NCBI GenBank assembly: GCA_001936135.1
Contig: CP012815.1
Span: 1 to 64,000, forward strand
Origin: Saccharomycopsis fibuligera x Saccharomycopsis cf. fibuligera
Taxonomy: Eukaryota > Ascomycota > Saccharomycetes > Ascoideales > Saccharomycopsidaceae
DNA: 64,000 nucleotides
Direction of reading: 5' to 3'
Shown: positions 30,893 to 43,044 of the stretch, piece by piece
Position numbering within the stretch: the first letter of the stretch is position 1
Layout: each line of letters opens with the position of its first letter
Translations under genes and position numbers: made by a program
Notes under the pieces: model-generated
What the model was told of the DNA's origin: nothing
Seen by the model: the letters and a program-made list of their open reading frames with translations, nothing else
Databases searched by the model: none

Positions 30893-31633
30893 CTATTGAG
30901 CCAAGATAGACTTGACAAATTCAACATAGTCCACATTACCATCTTTAGTAACGTTAACACCTTTCAACAATTCATCAACTTCAGAATCAGATAATTTCTC
31001 GCCAATAGAAGTCAAAATGTATCTTAATTCACCAACACCAATGAAACCAGTTAAGTTTTTATCAAAAACCTGAAAACCTCTAATGTAATCTTCTGGATCA
31101 CCTAATGGTTTGAAACCGTCTGGTCTATTTATAATTTTGACATAAGTGTCGAAATCTAACTGACCTGGAAGTTGACGTTCCAATTCGGAAATTTCTGCTA
31201 ACGTTGGGTTTTGGCCAACTGCTCTTAACAAATCACCGAGAGCTTCTGGTGGAACTCTGCCGGTACCCTTTTTGTCAAAAAGAGAGAAAGCGTCCTTGTA
31301 AGTCTTAGTGTTGGAAGACTAGTAAAATGTTAGTATTTGTTATTATTTAGAAGACTTATAATATAACCAAGGTGGTGGCTTTTCGCTGGCATCCATCAAT
31401 ATGATTCATTAGTTATTATTTAATTCAAATCCCTTTTCTTGTTCTCCGATAGTCATTTCCTCAAGGCACAATTTATAGTTCTTTTCATTATCATTTGCCT
31501 CTTGATTGTTGACTCCCATATTTCTCAAAGTTGATCAAGTCTTAAGGCATTTGGACTAAACATCTTAAATGAAACATCTCTTTAAATACCACACAAGACA
31601 ATTTGAGCCCTAAACTGCTATTCAACATACCAT
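30893..31633 (-). CDS. MLC1: Myosin light chain Mlc1, with one intron
   Basis: A 142-residue calmodulin-like protein after splicing. Exon 1 is the ATG alone (31633-31631). The 312-bp intron (31630-31319) has donor GTATGT, branch TACTAAC and acceptor CTAG. Exon 2 (31318-30893) starts SSNTKTYKDAFSLFDKKGTG, matching the family start. EF-hand-like loops are mostly degenerate (DKNLTGFIGVGELR; VTKDGNVDYVEF), with the conserved YILTSIGEKLSDSEVDELL. Mlc1 binds IQ motifs of the type V myosin Myo2, of Myo1 and of the IQGAP Iqg1, acting in vesicle transport and cytokinesis. The first loops have lost Ca-binding residues, as in other yeasts. It converges on TOM20. Confidence 0.94.
31319..31630 (-). other. 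Intron of MLC1, directly after the ATG
   Basis: 312 bp, long for this window, with GTATGT donor, TACTAAC branch site (complement at 31329-31335) and CTAG acceptor. I looked for C/D snoRNA boxes and saw no convincing pair. Confidence 0.88.
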
Positions 31634-32119
31634 TTTGTATTATTATGAAATGTAATAGAAAGGTGGTAACTTGAGTAACAGCTATTGTTTAACCAGTTGT
31701 GGACTAAAGTCAACGTCAATGATTTGTATGTGTGTTTTTTTCGTTTTATTTTGTTTTTCTGATTTCCGCCAGATCACACTTTCAAAATTTTGTTTTTGTT
31801 TTTCCGGAAACTCGAAAACAAACAAACCATAAACAATAAACACTATTTACCTTTTCCTATTTTTGGTCTACTTAAGCTGCTACCCGGACGTTATTTTACT
31901 TTTTATATCAGGGTGATACTGTTTCAGCCGGAAAACCTGATGGATTCAAGACTAAACATGAAGTATCCGGCATCCGGCATCCGGCATCCGGCATCCGGAA
32001 TTTTTAATGTGATCAGTCTCTTAATACATATGCATGCTTGCATGCTTATGTTTACAACATTTTAAATTAGTGAAACCAGTATTATTCCTTTAGTATGTTT
32101 CTATTCAGCTATAGTTACC
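31634..32119. other. MLC1 promoter side with a 7-bp tandem repeat
   Basis: MLC1 upstream region and FAA2-type gene 3' side. Five tandem atccggc units lie at 31965-31998, followed by tgcatgcttgcatgc near 32031-32045. The frame at 31790-32065 is chance. Confidence 0.6.
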
Positions 32120-34330
32120 TTAAATTTTAGCAGACGATACCAAGTTACCCTCGTTGTATAATTCTTCAATTTTAGCCGCGTACTGGACATTTGCTTGATG
32201 TCTCTTTATCTTTAACGTTGGAGTTAGCGTATCGTTCTGCACAGAAAATGGAGTAATAGCGAAATATGCATTCTTGATCTTTTCAAATGAAAACAAGTCA
32301 GTTTTAGCCACTGAGCTGTCAATTTCATTCAAGATTTTTTTCTTGAGTGGCTGTTTGTTCAACTCGTTGGTGTATTCTTGAATTTTTTGTTGGTCGTTTT
32401 CGACAACCGCCTTGCTGAGACCTTTGACGTCGAACCTAAGTTGATATTTTTGAATAAAGTCCTGCAAGCTTTCCACATTCAACCCAATAATGCCGACCAA
32501 AAACGAACGAAGACCATCGCCATAAACATAGAATTGATCAAACAATAGGCAACTTGAATGATAGATATTTTGAATTCTTTCTGCAGCAACATATTTTCCC
32601 TGGGATAACTTGAAGAAATTCTTAACTCTATCAGTGATGTAAATCTGGTTTTCGTTATTCAATTTGGCCACATCCCCAGTATGAAACCACCCTTCATCAT
32701 CAACAGACTCTTTATAAAGATCTGGTTGTTTAAAATATGAATGGGTCATTGACTCACCACGTATTAGTAACTCACCACTGCGGTTCTTCGCAAAAGTGTA
32801 ATCCATCTCAGGGATATCTCTTAGCTTCATCTCCACAGTTGGCCCAATAACCCCACAAGAGCCTAAATGTCTACCATATTTAGCAGAGGTCGTGATGGCA
32901 GCAAAACTTTCAGTGCTCCCGTAACCAGTGACAACAGGAGCCCCAAGCACTGCTTGCAAATAATAAAGTGAATCACTGGAAATTGGAGCTGATCCATTAA
33001 CGATCAATTGCAAGTTTTCAAACCCAATAGCAGCTTTAATTTTTGGGCCAATAATGTAATCAAAAAGCAAATGCGAATACGTTTCACCTTTTTTCATTGC
33101 TTCAATTTTCTTGTTAATTATACCACTAATGTAAGGCGATTGTGAAAGTTTTGCTTTGAGCCCAGCTTCAACTCTATTTAAAACTCTAGGAACACCAACC
33201 AAATCGACTGGTCTAACAAGTTTGATATCATCAAAGAAAGTTGCCGGTTCAGTTGGTTTATGCGGGAAGCAAACAGTGGTGGCAACAAAAATTGTTGAAT
33301 ACAATATACTTCTTTCGTAAATGTGGGCCAAGGGTAATAATGCAAACATGTGGCGTTTGTGCAATGGAATGCCTCTTGCAGTGCCAGCAAAGGAAAGCCC
33401 AGCTACTATAGAACTAACAGCATTTGCGTGAGTTAACACAGCACCTTTGGGTACGCCTGTGGTTCCGGAAGTGAAACTGATAGTGAATAAAGTTTTTCTG
33501 GTTGGTAAGACTTCCCTTGCTGGATTTTGTCTTCCAATATTTTGTACGGTTCTCAAGTCAATAAGAAATATATTTGCTTTATGTGCTTCTTCAAATAATT
33601 CATGGTTAGTTGACAAATCTAATGTTTCGTTAGTAATAATAATTTTCAAAAAATTAAGCTTAGCTTTTCGCTGGTTTTGTTGCAGGTTTCTTAGGTGATT
33701 TTGCTTCAACTTAAAAAACAATGGCAACTTGGATTTATCAGTGAATATAATTGGTGTCTCTGTTAATTCCAAAATATACACCAATGCACTTTCACCAAGA
33801 GTATCGTATAAACAAGTATTAACTATGCTTTGCGACTGAGTAGCCAAATCAATCAAGGGAAACTGATAGCAGTTTGGCAAATAAATAGAAATAATGGCGT
33901 CTTTGGTTTTTTCTGATGGGCAGTAATATTCATTCAACAAATATTTGATCCCAGCACCTAATTCTTTAACAATTTGATACCCTTTCTCATAGCTGATGTA
34001 CTTGTAATTTGTGCTATATGTACCGGTTGTTGGATCCAACTCCCGAAATCCCAAAAACCCCAACTTGGGATATGACACCACTGTGGTTCTAAATATATCA
34101 TAACAGGTTGTAACCTGTGGGTGGAAACTGTTTATGAGCCCATTCTTAGATAATCTGTTGCGAAATATTGGTGAGTAGCCCGGTAATTGTGATCCAGGAA
34201 CTTCATCAGCATGATCAATTACTTCGTATGGCAATGGAAGTCTGTCAATGACGTCCTCGAGACTGTCGCCCGGGTTATAATATGGAGCAGGCAAGCACCC
34301 CTTTGTGTTACTATTTTCAGGAGTAGACAT
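32120..34330 (-). CDS. FAA2: Peroxisomal-type fatty acyl-CoA synthetase (Faa2-like)
   Basis: A 736-residue AMP-forming ligase with ATG at 34330. The AMP-binding signature FTSGTTGVPKGAVLTHAN (286-303) is followed by GYGSTESFAAITT, then DEGWFHTGDVAKLN and ITDRVKNFFKLSQGKYV, the adenylate-binding and acyl-CoA signatures of long- and medium-chain acyl-CoA synthetases. There is no N-terminal membrane anchor. The C terminus is SSAKI; the tripeptide AKI is a known peroxisomal PTS1 variant in Candida. Length is close to S. cerevisiae Faa2. It likely activates fatty acids for peroxisomal beta-oxidation. Candida relatives can have several Faa2 paralogues, so the exact one is uncertain. Confidence 0.93.
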   Translation of the reverse strand: MSTPENSNTKGCLPAPYYNPGDSLEDVIDRLPLPYEVIDHADEVPGSQLPGYSPIFRNRLSKNGLINSFHPQVTTCYDIFRTTVVSYPKLGFLGFRELDPTTGTYSTNYKYISYEKGYQIVKELGAGIKYLLNEYYCPSEKTKDAIISIYLPNCYQFPLIDLATQSQSIVNTCLYDTLGESALVYILELTETPIIFTDKSKLPLFFKLKQNHLRNLQQNQRKAKLNFLKIIITNETLDLSTNHELFEEAHKANIFLIDLRTVQNIGRQNPAREVLPTRKTLFTISFTSGTTGVPKGAVLTHANAVSSIVAGLSFAGTARGIPLHKRHMFALLPLAHIYERSILYSTIFVATTVCFPHKPTEPATFFDDIKLVRPVDLVGVPRVLNRVEAGLKAKLSQSPYISGIINKKIEAMKKGETYSHLLFDYIIGPKIKAAIGFENLQLIVNGSAPISSDSLYYLQAVLGAPVVTGYGSTESFAAITTSAKYGRHLGSCGVIGPTVEMKLRDIPEMDYTFAKNRSGELLIRGESMTHSYFKQPDLYKESVDDEGWFHTGDVAKLNNENQIYITDRVKNFFKLSQGKYVAAERIQNIYHSSCLLFDQFYVYGDGLRSFLVGIIGLNVESLQDFIQKYQLRFDVKGLSKAVVENDQQKIQEYTNELNKQPLKKKILNEIDSSVAKTDLFSFEKIKNAYFAITPFSVQNDTLTPTLKIKRHQANVQYAAKIEELYNEGNLVSSAKI

Positions 34331-36974
34331 TGAGTGGTTAGATACTGTAAGACTCCTGGCGAGTTGTTTTAAAAGACAGTGTTCTCGAAGAGCAAGCGCT
34401 GAGTATTTATAGTTTAATTTAATCTCCGGCGACCACGCACCCGCCTGGCGGAGACGATCTCCGCATCATGCAGTGGCACCTGCCAATGAATAGCACTATA
34501 CACTGCTCCTCTATACGTTTCAATATATATATCAATTGATTTGCTGCTTGGTTCGGTTCTGTTTTACTTTGCATACCATCAAAGGCCACAAAAAGAAAAA
34601 GGAGTATCAAAATATAAGACAACAAGCAAATTCTTTTCTTTCTCGCTTCGATGATCATTTTACTAGCTTTTTGATACTGCATGATCCCACCACCGCTCAA
34701 AATAAATAAAATGCAGATCTTTTTTCTTAATAAGAATTGTTGCCAATTCACTTCAGACACGTAGTCTGATTTTTTTTCTGTTTTTCTACCTTCTTTTTTT
34801 CTCTTTTTTTCTTTTTTTTTTTTTTTTGAGAGCCCAAGTAATTGTTTGTTGCCTTTTCACAAACAAAAGGTATGTTTAAGTTATATTCAATAAGAGCAAA
34901 GATCAACCAAAGACTGTCAGAAGAGAAGATAGAAACTCTAACTGGTAAGAGTAGAGAACCCAACAAAGATTTACTATTGCACTCCTTTTGAACTATTTAA
35001 CTCATCGCGGACTAATCCTGCAAAGTTTAAGTGAGGGATAAAGTTAATATTTTTCTCTTAGGCTTAAAGGCAGATAAGGCTTTTGTCTAAGGATTTGGAA
35101 GAGTTCTTATGTTATAAATAAAATAAAAAAAGGCACCAAATTGGAACCAGAAAAAAGCACATGTATTTCAGTTTGAGCTTCTAAATATATCAAATAGCGA
35201 TATAGTGGAAAATGATGATTTACCGGGAACTTTAATACCATACATGTGTTTCTAAAATTGGGTGGGTAGTGCATACAAAGTTTTTCAACAGAACCGTAAC
35301 TTATTGTTCAAAATATCTTTTTTTTTTTTTTTCATTTTTTTTTTTTAGCAGGTAAAATAAGACCAAAACCACTAAGTTAGACTAATCTACTATTGATATT
35401 AACACAATGTTTCAGTAGTTTCACAAGTTCATTGTCGCCAAACTTTTTTTTTTTCAACATTTGTACTTTAAATGGTTGGGTTATTATAATATTAAAATAA
35501 TTTGGAACATTTCCTGTACTCTCAATTTTTTATGGTTCAAAAGTGCCCCCTTTTTGCTCACGCAAGTCAATGGAAATACTTAACTTTGAAAGCTCCTTGC
35601 ACCCTCCTTGGAACATAATTTTGGCAGAACTATTTGTCAACATATCCCAAATTTTATGAAAAGTGTCAATGATATAGGTAAAATCTTCTAGTAGAAGTAA
35701 AGCCGCGTTTCAAGGCCTTTGCTGACGTAAGCGCTCATGATTAGCTTTTCCAAAAAGTTAAAACAGACTAGACTTTTATAATCCACCAAACACACAAGCC
35801 GTTGAAGAAAATCTGCAGTTATAGAATACCAATTTACTAGCAATTTAAGTCATAGAGTTGGTTGTCATAATATTGATATTATTTCCTTCGTCACGGAGGA
35901 ACTTGTTTTCACTGCAAGTAAATCAAAATCACGATATGGAAGCGATACGTTCATGATATCGAGATACTAGTTGATTAACGTATCCATTTTTCACCTATTT
36001 GACTAAAAGCTGTTGTTATTGTTCCTTCCCATCTAGCTCATCAGAAACTTTTTCCAAATCAAACAAACCGCAGTGTTCATACAGCCTCCTCAGTGATACG
36101 CTCGACACTAAGATTAGCTTCTGCAATAATCAACACACATGTCTAGTTTCTTAGTCTGCCTTTCTTAAAATATCGATATATACAGGATCCGCTTAACAAT
36201 CTGACAGTAGGAATTAAAGAGAATGAACGTATATGGCAGCTCAGCAGAGGTTTCTTTATGCAATAGGATCCATCAAGTTATCTAGTATGAGTAACGGCTG
36301 AACCTGAATATATTCACCATGAAGTATCCAGAATTCTGGTGACTAACTTGTTGAGCAATTGGTCTTCAGTAAGCCTGGAGAGTCTTCAGCTGGGCTCCAT
36401 CGCACGAGTATGACTGTTTTGTTAATAATCGTAAAATTTTACTTGTGGCCCGGTTCTGCCTGATTTCTTCAGTGATCTTGTTCTTGAAGCTTACTATCTC
36501 TAGTGAGTAATTTACGCTTCTAGCTCTGTCCCATAAGTAATAGAGCTTCAAATTTTTGTTCTTTAATATCTTGTTGTTTTCATTGCCATACAAGCACCCG
36601 TAACTTCTCTATCATGTTTATCTCCTGCTTATATGATTAAGTAAGGCAAATATTGCGTGCCAGGGCGATTAACCCTTGAAACACGCTGATGGTTGTTTTA
36701 CCCTCCCCGATTATATAATTTTATACATAATCGGCAGGAGTGTTTATAAAAAAAAAAACTTATTTTTTCAGCAAAAGGTAAACAAATCACTTACAAATCA
36801 GAGCCTCTCACCACTGCAACAAACGGAGAAAAAAAAAACATTACACAAATCAAAACACCGAATTGTAGTAGATCTTTCCCTTCTGTTTCTCTTTGTTGTC
36901 GCCTCTTTATCTTCTTCTTTTTTGTTACATCAATACACAAACTTATAAAGAAAAAATAAACATACATCAGGAAT
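34331..36974. other. 2.6-kb divergent intergenic between FAA2 and TUB1
   Basis: No gene is seen. T-rich tracts lie at about 34771-34827 and 35320-35346. A TATATAA-like element at 36712-36718 is about 255 bp before the TUB1 ATG. Small frames at 34419-34966 and 36366-36948 lack family features. Confidence 0.6.
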
Positions 36975-38309
36975 ATGAGAGAAGTTGTTAGTATCAACGT
37001 TGGTCAAGCCGGTTGTCAAATTGGTAACTCTTGCTGGGAACTCTACTGTATTGAACACGGTATTCAACCAGATGGTTACTTAGCGGATGGCGCCACTGCT
37101 CCTTCCGGTGACGGTTTCAAAACTTTTTTTCATGAAACTGGTGCTGGCAAATACGTTCCAAGAACTGTTTATGTTGACTTGGAGCCAAATGTTATTGATG
37201 AAGTCAAAACCGGAAAATACAAGGACCTTTTTCATCCAGAACAACTTATTTCTGGTAAAGAAGATGCCGCAAACAACTACGCCAGAGGTCGTTACACCGT
37301 GGGTAAAGAATTGATTGATGAAACTATGGAAAGAATAAGAAAAGTTGCTGATCAATGTGAGGGTTTGCAAGGTTTCCTTTTTACCCATTCCTTTGGTGGT
37401 GGTACTGGTTCTGGTTTTGGTTCATCATTGTTGGAAGAATTATCATCTGAGTTTGGTAAAAAAACCAAGTTGGAATTTGCTGTTTATCCAGCTCCTCAAG
37501 TTTCATCTTCTGTTGTTGAACCATACAATGCCGTGTTAACCACTCATTCGACATTGGAACACTCTGACTGTACTTTCATGGTTGATAATGAAGCCATTTA
37601 CGATATGTGCCGTCGTAAGTTAGATATTGCTAGACCAACTTTTGAAAATTTAAACAGAATGGTTGCTCAAGTTGTGTCTTCTGTTACTGCATCTTTGAGA
37701 TTTAGTGGATCGTTGAATGTTGATTTGAACGAATTCCAAACCAATTTAGTTCCATACCCAAGAATCCATTTCCCATTGGTTTCTTACGCCCCAGTGACTT
37801 CTACTGCCAAATCATTACATGAATCAAACAATATTTCTGAAATTACTCAAGCTTGTTTGGATCCAGATAACCAAATGGTTAAGTGTGATCCAAAGACCGG
37901 TAAATACATGGCAAGTTGTCTCTTATATAGAGGTGATGTTGTCACCAGAGAAGTTCAAGCCGCTGTTGCACAATTGAAGGCTAAGAAGACTGTGCAAATT
38001 GTTGACTGGTGTCCAACCGGTTTCAAAATTGGTATTTGTGGTGAAGCTCCTCTGTTTGTACCTGATGGTAACTTGGCCAAGACTAATAGAGCAGTTTGTA
38101 TGTTATCCAATACTACTTCTATTGTTGAAGCCTGGTCTAGATTGAACGATAAGTTTGATTTAATGTTTGCTAAAAGAGCTTTTGTTCACTGGTATGTTGG
38201 TGAAGGTATGGAAGAAGGTGAATTTTCTGAAGCTAGAGAAGATTTGGCCGCCTTGGAAAGAGATTATCAAGAAGTGGGTACTGATTTTAATGGTGAAGAA
38301 GAATATTAA
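36975..38309 (+). CDS. TUB1: Alpha-tubulin
   Basis: 444 residues, starting [18 protein letters not shown], the invariant tubulin N terminus. The GTP-binding [16 protein letters not shown] motif lies near 140-155. The catalytic GDVVTREV region and the C-terminal acidic tail ending GEEEY (a tyrosine end, as in alpha-tubulins) are present. It pairs with beta-tubulin in microtubules. Many yeast TUB1 genes carry an early intron; none is needed here since the frame is continuous from the ATG. Codon use is strongly biased, and no CTG was seen in the part read through, as expected for a highly expressed gene in a CUG-Ser yeast. It is followed by a 9.2-kb gene desert. Confidence 0.98.
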   Translation: MREVVSINVGQAGCQIGNSCWELYCIEHGIQPDGYLADGATAPSGDGFKTFFHETGAGKYVPRTVYVDLEPNVIDEVKTGKYKDLFHPEQLISGKEDAANNYARGRYTVGKELIDETMERIRKVADQCEGLQGFLFTHSFGGGTGSGFGSSLLEELSSEFGKKTKLEFAVYPAPQVSSSVVEPYNAVLTTHSTLEHSDCTFMVDNEAIYDMCRRKLDIARPTFENLNRMVAQVVSSVTASLRFSGSLNVDLNEFQTNLVPYPRIHFPLVSYAPVTSTAKSLHESNNISEITQACLDPDNQMVKCDPKTGKYMASCLLYRGDVVTREVQAAVAQLKAKKTVQIVDWCPTGFKIGICGEAPLFVPDGNLAKTNRAVCMLSNTTSIVEAWSRLNDKFDLMFAKRAFVHWYVGEGMEEGEFSEAREDLAALERDYQEVGTDFNGEEEY

Positions 38310-38891
38310 GCCAATAATTAATGAAAAAAAATTTTTTAATCTATTATTATTTGATACCAAGAGAGATTTACAATAAAAAGCTTCGGAGATTTTGTGGCAG
38401 TATTATGCTCAAAAGTATTTTGCTTTTTTTTCTTTTAACTGACCATGATTGTTAAAATAGAGAAGCAGAAATGTTATATGAGCTGAGCATTCAACAGCTG
38501 TCCGTTGCTTATACTTTTTTAGATCTTTGAAGTTTACTTGAGATATACTATATGATTCTGCTTAATGTGTTTTTATTGTCCTTCCACTACTTTTTTTTTA
38601 TTGATCATTATTATTATTTATTTTTTTTTTCCAGTTTTTATTATAACTCGTTGACACGATAAATTTTGTCTTTTCTCAACTGAGAAATTATAGAAACTTT
38701 TCTTTTACTTGGGTATTAATATTTTGTTTTTGCTTTTCTATTTATATATTTTTAATCCTGTTAATTTTTTTTTTTTTCTGTTTTGCTTTTTTACATTTCG
38801 TTTTTATAAAATTTTCTTTATGCAACAGCAAGTTAGATACCATGATGTGGAAGTTTTAAATCCGAATTACTGAATAAAAGAATACAATTTG

Positions 38892-38925
<34 letters not shown>

Positions 38926-39363
38926 GATTATGTACAAAGTTGAACAAAACAAAATATAATTTTACATGACACGCCAACTATTCGACTCTTGACTGTCTGG
39001 AACACACACTCTGCCACCAAATGAGTATACCTAAAAGTACAATCGGAAAACTAGTAAAATAGAAGCCAAAATTTAATGTTTGGTAAGCAGTTATCTTTTC
39101 GTAGTCAAATTATAACCTTGTTACAGTGATAAATAAGTCCCTTTTGATCTCCTATACAATTTGTATAAAACATTTTTCGCTGTCCATTGCGCGCTAGGTT
39201 GCATTAACAAAACCCAAAATCTCAGTATATACAACCATATTGCCTGCAATGGCAGCTATTGTTTTGCCTAAACGGAAAAGTCGTGATTTGGTTGATTTCG
39301 TTTTGTTGGGAAGTTAGTTTTGCTGCTCGTATTAATAACCTTTTTCTAAAAAAAAAAAGAATA

Positions 39364-39401
<38 letters not shown>

Positions 39402-42400
39402 TGAACCAGTTTTACTTTACGCTTTCTTTGGCAGAAATTGTTTTACAAATCTACATTCGTATTACAAAGCTCTATACACTATTGTCCAACGTACAGCGTC
39501 ACGACTATAGCCTAGATGCACCCCAAAGTTTTGATGTTTACGAAACTACAGTCGATTTGGTTTTCTTTCCTGCTGGCCCGCATAACTCCACGCGTGATGA
39601 TGTATTATGCAGTTGTACAAGTTCTTGCAGGCGACAGAGAGTTAGTGCGGCTGTGAAAGCCGCGGCTGCTGCTGGACATAAGTTTGGTGGTCAATGCAAA
39701 GTATGACCATGTCTGATATTGGAAAAATATACCACATGGGCTCAGACAGAAGTGAATCTACGGGTTGTATGTTTTTTAAGTAACTGGGTCCTTAATGTTT
39801 CCAAGCTGTTGCCAGAGCAGTGTATGGGAAGCGAAATAAGGTGACGGCAAGTTATAACCGTTCAGCGCCTTTTCCGAATTATGTGACCGTCGATTTGTGT
39901 ACATTAGCGCTTGCAAGCAATAGCTCGTTAGTAGCCGCTCTAAATCACGTACTTATTTCATCTTTTGCAAGTTTAAAGCTTTTGCAGACAGACTACTGAG
40001 TAAAAGCTTTAGTCCGGTGGTAGTCTACCCTGAAAATATTTTAGCTGTAGTATGTGCCATTTGTTAGCGCAAAGTACTAAGTTTAGAAATCATCGGGCTT
40101 GCAAGACGGGAACGAAAACTAACACAACGAAAAAGGTAGGGTCCGATTTTGGTTTTTGGAGATTCAAAATGTGAACCTAAAAATCGACAACGTGGTATAG
40201 ATACGGCCACCGCTATAGTAGCCAGCTTGACCTTCGCCTGAAAAAAGAAGGTCGGCGACCCTTCGCGGTAGCAGTACAGCACATTACCAGCTGTTTATAG
40301 GAGGATGCTTAATGTTTACATGGCTGTAGCCAATCCTGCGGCTTTGGCACTTGTAACCATGCACCAAGATATTTTGTGTATATATACCCTGGGGAGAATT
40401 GTTTCGGTCACCAGAAAGCCGTCTGCCAAGCGTGTCTGGAAATGAAACACAGTTTGCCATACGTTAAAGAGAGAAAAAGAAAAGCACGCTTATTTTGCTT
40501 AATTCCATCTTACTTTCTCTCATTATTTCATTTCATACGGATACGGATTTTTTTTTACCTATGTTCTCTTCTGGCATTTTGAAAAGAGATCTAATGCTGA
40601 AATGTCTAAGAATTCTTTTTGCAGAAGAATATACATATGTCTAGATGTTTCAGAAAACAGCAGGGGAAATAAAAACCCGTGTTGGGCTTATCATTGCCGA
40701 TAGCGATACCGGGCAAGTGTGTCGTAAAATAAACTTTGTATATATATGTTTGTTCCCAGCTATTGCTCAATGGCCATTGGATGTGAGTATTAGAACCATA
40801 TACAAGCGTATTCCTTTCGAAAGGGGAAACTGCTAAGATAACAATTGACCTTGCTATCCGGAAGGGGAATGGGAAGGGGAAGGGGAAGAATCCACCTAGC
40901 GGCTGACTTATGTTAATTATCAATTAAGAAAATATAATAAGATACTGTAATATTTCCTTTGCTACTCCGTTTTGCTAATCGATCTAGACACTTCTGCATA
41001 AGTTGGCAGCTGGTTGGTTGTGGCTGGTGAGATGTCTGCGTATCTGTGCATGTCATACGGCAAGAACAAAATCCGTTGGTCTATGCTAGACATAAGAGCG
41101 CAATGGCACACTGGCAAGAACAAGAGGGTGCAACAAAAGATATATTTTTCCAACAGTATGATATGCATAATCCAAACCCCTCCGTCCAAGGCCCGTGTTG
41201 AGATTCATGGTACAGATGGTTGTTGAAGCCGGCTTTGTGCCACTGGGCTTCAAGAAAATAATGGGCGCCGAATCATTCGACTGCCTGGACTGAAAAGAAC
41301 AGGGGTTATTATGCGGCACTACCATTTTCTCGATTGTGGGAGGCAGGTGCTAGAAATGCGAAAGTTCAACATCAGCATAGATATTGTAAGCAAAACCTTG
41401 GCTTCTGTATTGAATGATCGTTCACGGATATAAAAACCAAAGGAGCTAGTTTGCAACACTTGTTACTCTTAAATTATTGAATTTGTAAGCTTAAGTGTTG
41501 CGCGCACCAATATTGCAACCATATACTGGGCACAAAATATGAGTGTACAGTCATCAATTTCGCTTATAAATGCAGTTGGTCCAATTGACGAACTAGTTGT
41601 AGCCTAATAAGACAAGCTTGATGGCTTCTAAGCTAATTGGATTATCGTTCTTTGGTCATTGGATTGGTCGTTTGTCAGTGTGTGTCTCGCGTATTTCATA
41701 TACCCTAGTCGGTTTCTCCTTTTGCGTAACGTATAGACAAAGCAAAAGTCGAGAATTAAAAGAAGAATAGTTTGCGGCGCTTTTCCGGCGGAAAGACGTC
41801 AAAGAGAAGCATTTATCACAGATCAATTTCTCAGTGGCAATAGTAAAGGTAGAAACAGAAGCAGCTCAAGCAGCAGCAAAAACTCTGTGACTCTACAAAA
41901 AAGATATTTTTTGTTGGTCCGTAAACCAGGTCACCCTAATACAATTAGTATAGTATGTCGATGGCTACATTAGCGTATCTAATATGCAGTATCTTCTTAC
42001 ACTTACTCATGCGCTGACCTCGCATATTATGCGCATGCAAATAGCGCACTAACCAACTTGACTGTTTTAATTTTCTTTTTCCTTTTTTTTTTTTTTCCTG
42101 CTTTTTGCATATGGTGCACAGTTGGCTATAGCCAGTAATCACATCTGTATGTGGTCTGTGATATTGCTGCACAAACATGCTGAAATTCACACTTAATTTT
42201 TTTGACTGTTTTCAAAAATTGCTTTTGGTTAATGCAATTGGATGCTTCTGGTTGCAGATATTGGTTAGCTGTGAAACAGCATAGCACATCTTTATTTTGA
42301 AGAAAATGTACAAAAAGGATTTTGTGCAGTTAGCAAGCTTATAGGGTAAAACATCATGCTAACGACATCAGGTTCTCTGACCAAGACAGAAACATCTCTT

Positions 42401-43003
42401 CTATTTTGACATCTAACAGTGTCTTAAAACTCCTTACATTGTAATTAATCATCACAATTTTTGAGGATGTGTTTTTTTGTTTTTTTTTTTGCTTCAGGTA
42501 ACATTTTATAATTGTCGTACAGTATTTTTGCAAAAAATGTATTAAAAGATACTTGGCATCTATCTTTAGAGTGAATGGCAAGTACGACTCCGGTACCTCA
42601 CCCAACCTGCAATGCTTAGCGCCTGTCCTGGAAATGCCTCCCGGAGGTTCGTAAACCACAAGCTTTTCTTTGCGTTTTTTTTTTTTTTTTTTTCCTTTTT
42701 TTTTTTTGTTGTTGTTGTTGTTGCTGTTGTTGTTTATTCTAGTATTATTCTTTTCTTTAGCGCCTTTTCATGTGTCCGGGATCAGGAAATGCAAGATTTT
42801 TAAAGAATATAAAAATCTCTTGGGCTATTGTGCTAATGCTTGGTATGAACTTATAAATTGTGCGCTAAATAATAGGAGGAATATCAAATCAGGAATAAAT
42901 TGTAAATTGTCACCAGGTAAGGCAAATTAACAAATGAATTTAATTTACTTGTGCCTTGAAAAACTTCTAATTTGATAGACGAGACTGAATTCAAATAGTT
43001 ACA

Positions 43004-43044
<41 letters not shown>

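Noticed and set aside
31319-31630. snoRNA inside the long MLC1 intron
   Set aside because: No convincing C and D box pair was visible.
39259-39706. Frames around an A35 run
   Set aside because: The Lys run is the homopolymer itself; the remaining peptide shows no family features and overlaps other frames.
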